A stretch of DNA of 16,158 nt, from assembly GCA_964508085.1 (NCBI GenBank), contig CAZDTI010000194.1, positions 1 to 16,158 of the forward strand, read 5' to 3'. The notes beneath the pieces were generated by a model, which worked only from the letters and a program-made list of their open reading frames with translations, did not search any database and was not told the DNA's origin. Source of the stretch: CALGLS01 sp964508085 (GTDB taxonomy: Bacteria; Bacteroidota; Bacteroidia; Chitinophagales; Saprospiraceae). The position numbers and the translations under genes are program-made. Positions 15,072 through 16,158 of this stretch are shown in pieces (within the stretch, counting starts at the first letter, position 1; the number at the start of each line of letters is the position of its first letter).

Positions 15072-15087
15072 GTCAAAGCCTATGCCA
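15072..15087 (-). promoter_or_regulatory. sigma-54-like promoter upstream of htpG
   Basis: The minus strand reads TGGCAT, five bases, TTGAC. This matches the -24/-12 layout TGGCAC-N5-TTGC with exact spacing and an intact GG. The -12 half reads TTGA instead of TTGC, so the match is imperfect. It would give a leader of about 70 nt. The upstream palindrome at 15098-15113 strengthens the case. Confidence 0.45.
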
Positions 15088-15097
15088 CCCAGTGTTT

Positions 15098-15113
15098 CCT
15101 GCCAATTTGACGG
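15098..15113. promoter_or_regulatory. imperfect palindrome next to the htpG promoter
   Basis: On the minus strand CCGTCAAATTGGCAGG is an imperfect palindrome centred on AATT. It lies ten bases upstream of the -24 element, a position suited to a regulator of a heat-shock gene. The regulator is not identified. Confidence 0.35.
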
Positions 15114-15193
15114 ATTTGCCCGTTTTTAGGGCCTTTTTTCACCTAATTGACTGAAGATATTGGCTTTTTTTCATGTAATCCTGTCATTGTTTT

Positions 15194-15208
15194 TGCAGAT
15201 ATTCTGCA
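15194..15208. promoter_or_regulatory. 15-bp palindrome between htpG and the small gene
   Basis: TGCAGA-TAT-TCTGCA is a perfect inverted repeat with a three-base centre. It lies in the 373-base divergent gap, 156 bases upstream of the small gene at 15364. It looks like a dimeric-regulator site, but no matching second copy was found. Confidence 0.3.
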
Positions 15209-15363
15209 TTAGAAAAAATCGTTATGGCTTCATTCTTGTCTAAACAGGACTTGTGCTTGCTATTTATTGAGGGTTGCATTGAACGCATTCTGATCATGTA
15301 GGTACTAGAAACTGATAACTAAGTAGTACTAAAAAATTTTACTAACAAAAAAATTAGAGTCTC

Positions 15364-15609
15364 ATGCAACAAGAAAACATGCCAGTACGCTTTCAGGATT
15401 TGATTACAAAATTTTACTACAAGCAAAACCATCTTTGTTTTCAAATTATTTTGAATGTTGGAAATAACGAAATGGTACCTTATCAGGAATTTACAGACTA
15501 TAAAGAATACAAAATTGCTTTTGAAAAGCTATCTCAGATGAAGCAGTCCATGCCCGCAACCCCAACGATAACTCCAGCAGCAGAAACTAAGCCTTCTGTA
15601 TACGCCTAA
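15364..15609 (+). CDS. small hypothetical protein (81 aa)
   Basis: I do not recognise this 81-residue protein. The first two thirds look like a compact alpha/beta fold: R-F-Q-D-L-I-T-K-F-Y-Y-K-Q-N-H-L-C-F-Q-I-I-L-N-V (9-32), then Y-Q-E-F-T-D-Y-K-E-Y-K-I-A-F-E-K-L (40-56). The tail from about 62 is Pro/Thr/Ala-rich and probably disordered. There is no signal peptide, membrane helix or metal motif. Reasons to think it real are the ATG start, the balanced globular composition and its place after a long gap with palindromes and a short GTACTA/TAGTAC leader hairpin (15302-15329). It stands alone; the hairpin-rich region follows it on the same strand. Confidence 0.55.
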   Translation: MQQENMPVRFQDLITKFYYKQNHLCFQIILNVGNNEMVPYQEFTDYKEYKIAFEKLSQMKQSMPATPTITPAAETKPSVYA

Positions 15610-15782
15610 TGGCATAATATTTGGGTTATAATAAAGAGAACGAAACGAAAGAAAACAAAGGCAAATAGTGAGAAAACAAAGTAAAAGTAATAAAGTGATG
15701 CATCAGATATTTAATAGTGCATTGCGAAACGAATTTTACCATCATTACTTCATCCTTTCTCTGTTTTAAATAATAGAGCAGT

Positions 15783-16042
15783 CGCAAAATAACACTTGCG
15801 TTGCAATGCTAACAACCGGTGTACAATTTACAAGAAAGTCTATCGGTATTGTTAGAAAGTTATTTGAAACCTTTCAAGAACAACACCATTTTGATTTAGC
15901 AACTTAGTAGCTAAGAGTAATTGAACACAGTTACTTTAACATTAGCTATCACTATAAGAATTTGGACGCAGCAATGCGATCAAAGCAGGTGAGTAGAGAC
16001 CACTTTATTGGGGGGTAAAATTGGTCTTATACTCACCTTTTT
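15783..16042 (+). ncRNA. candidate structured RNA with five or more hairpins and a terminator
   Basis: No reading frame is present from 15610 to the window end. Successive hairpins can be drawn on the plus strand: CTAACAA-CCG pairing with CGG-TA-TTGTTAG (15809-15855); TTGAA-ACCT-TTCAA (15864-15877); TAGCTAA/TTAGCTA enclosing the 8-bp stem AGTAATTG/CAGTTACT with an AACA loop (15908-15948); a bulged stem capped by CGCA-GCAA-TGCG with a GNRA loop (15961-15984); and the terminator hairpin at 15987-16038 followed by five T. I do not recognise tmRNA, RNase P, SRP or a known riboswitch signature. It could be a free small RNA, the long 3' region of the 81-aa gene, or a leader of a gene to the right. 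The 5' end is a guess, as no clear promoter is seen. Sequences 15610-15782 and 16075-16158 hold nothing else recognisable. Confidence 0.4.
15987..16042 (+). terminator. long three-tier intrinsic terminator hairpin
   Basis: AGGTGAGTA/TACTCACCT (9 bp), then AGACCA/TGGTCT (6 bp), then TTTA/TAAA (4 bp) stack with only a G opposite TA and a C opposite AT as interruptions. The apical loop is TTGGGGGG, and TTTTT follows the base. It faces the plus strand only. Confidence 0.7.
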
Positions 16043-16057
16043 AAAACTTCTTTTGAA

Positions 16058-16074
16058 AAAGCCTAAAAGGCTTT
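16058..16074 (-). terminator. minus-strand terminator of a gene to the right of the window
   Basis: AAAGCCT and AGGCTTT form a 7-bp stem with an AAA loop (TTT on the minus strand). On the minus strand the stem ends in a run of five T. It would end a minus-strand transcript entering from beyond 16158. Confidence 0.4.
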
Positions 16075-16158
16075 GAGTTGAATGAATAAAGTAGGATCAA
16101 AAGATTCAAAAAATATAAAACTTGGCAAGGTATTGTCATAGTAGCAGATATAAGAAAA

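Noticed and set aside
15118..15139. GCCC/GGGC stem followed by six T on the plus strand, a possible terminator
   Set aside because: The stem is only four base pairs and no plus-strand gene lies upstream that would need it.
16082..16141. 19-codon plus-strand frame near the right edge
   Set aside because: Too short and lysine-rich, with no supporting signal; it cannot be distinguished from chance.

Overview
The window looks like a chromosomal segment of a Bacteroidota bacterium, most likely Saprospiria (Lewinella-like) or a related lineage. Four things point there. Several genes have TAnnTTTG-type -7 elements and no clear Shine-Dalgarno sequences. There is a DUF4837 lipoprotein, a family I know from Bacteroidota. 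A mevalonate-pathway decarboxylase is present, as in a subset of that phylum. Three ECF-type sigma genes are each followed by a candidate anti-sigma gene, two of them with a membrane segment plus a TPR-like C-terminus. The placement is inferred from gene content, not from a phylogeny.

Layout. 1-1770: a minus-strand sigma/anti-sigma-like pair with an 8-base overlap. 1983-3397: the decayed remnant of a mobile-element replication module on the minus strand, holding an excisionase-like HTH gene, a replication-initiator-like winged-helix gene broken by an in-frame TGA, and a DnaB-type helicase gene that stops just after Walker A. 3398-4094: AT-rich with no gene. 4146-4219: tRNA-Met(CAT) with its own terminator. 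4340-5512: a probable surface lipoprotein with a predicted beta-propeller. 5819-6848: a second ECF sigma gene and a small candidate anti-sigma gene, separated by an intrinsic-terminator hairpin. 7107-8171: prfA (peptide chain release factor 1). 8245-9894: mvaD followed by a rhodanese-domain lipoprotein, minus strand. 10303-11409: DUF4837 lipoprotein. 11555-12932: a third sigma gene with a zinc-finger (ZAS-type) anti-sigma gene. 13128-14990: htpG (Hsp90) on the minus strand with a sigma-54-like promoter. 15364-15609: a small unknown protein. 15610-16158: no ORF, but a chain of hairpins ending in a plus-strand intrinsic terminator, read here as a candidate structured RNA.

How the parts work together. 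Most genes are housekeeping functions (translation termination, isoprenoid synthesis, protein folding) set among envelope and stress-response regulators. Transcription units are clearly delimited: perfect-stem terminators lie between prfA and the rhodanese gene, after the DUF4837 gene, and between the third anti-sigma gene and htpG. The observations most worth a second look are the hairpin-rich region at the right end, the decayed replication module beside the tRNA, the sigma-54-like element with an adjacent imperfect palindrome upstream of htpG, and a REP-like repeat that touches the htpG stop codon. No complete new defence or mobile system is visible.
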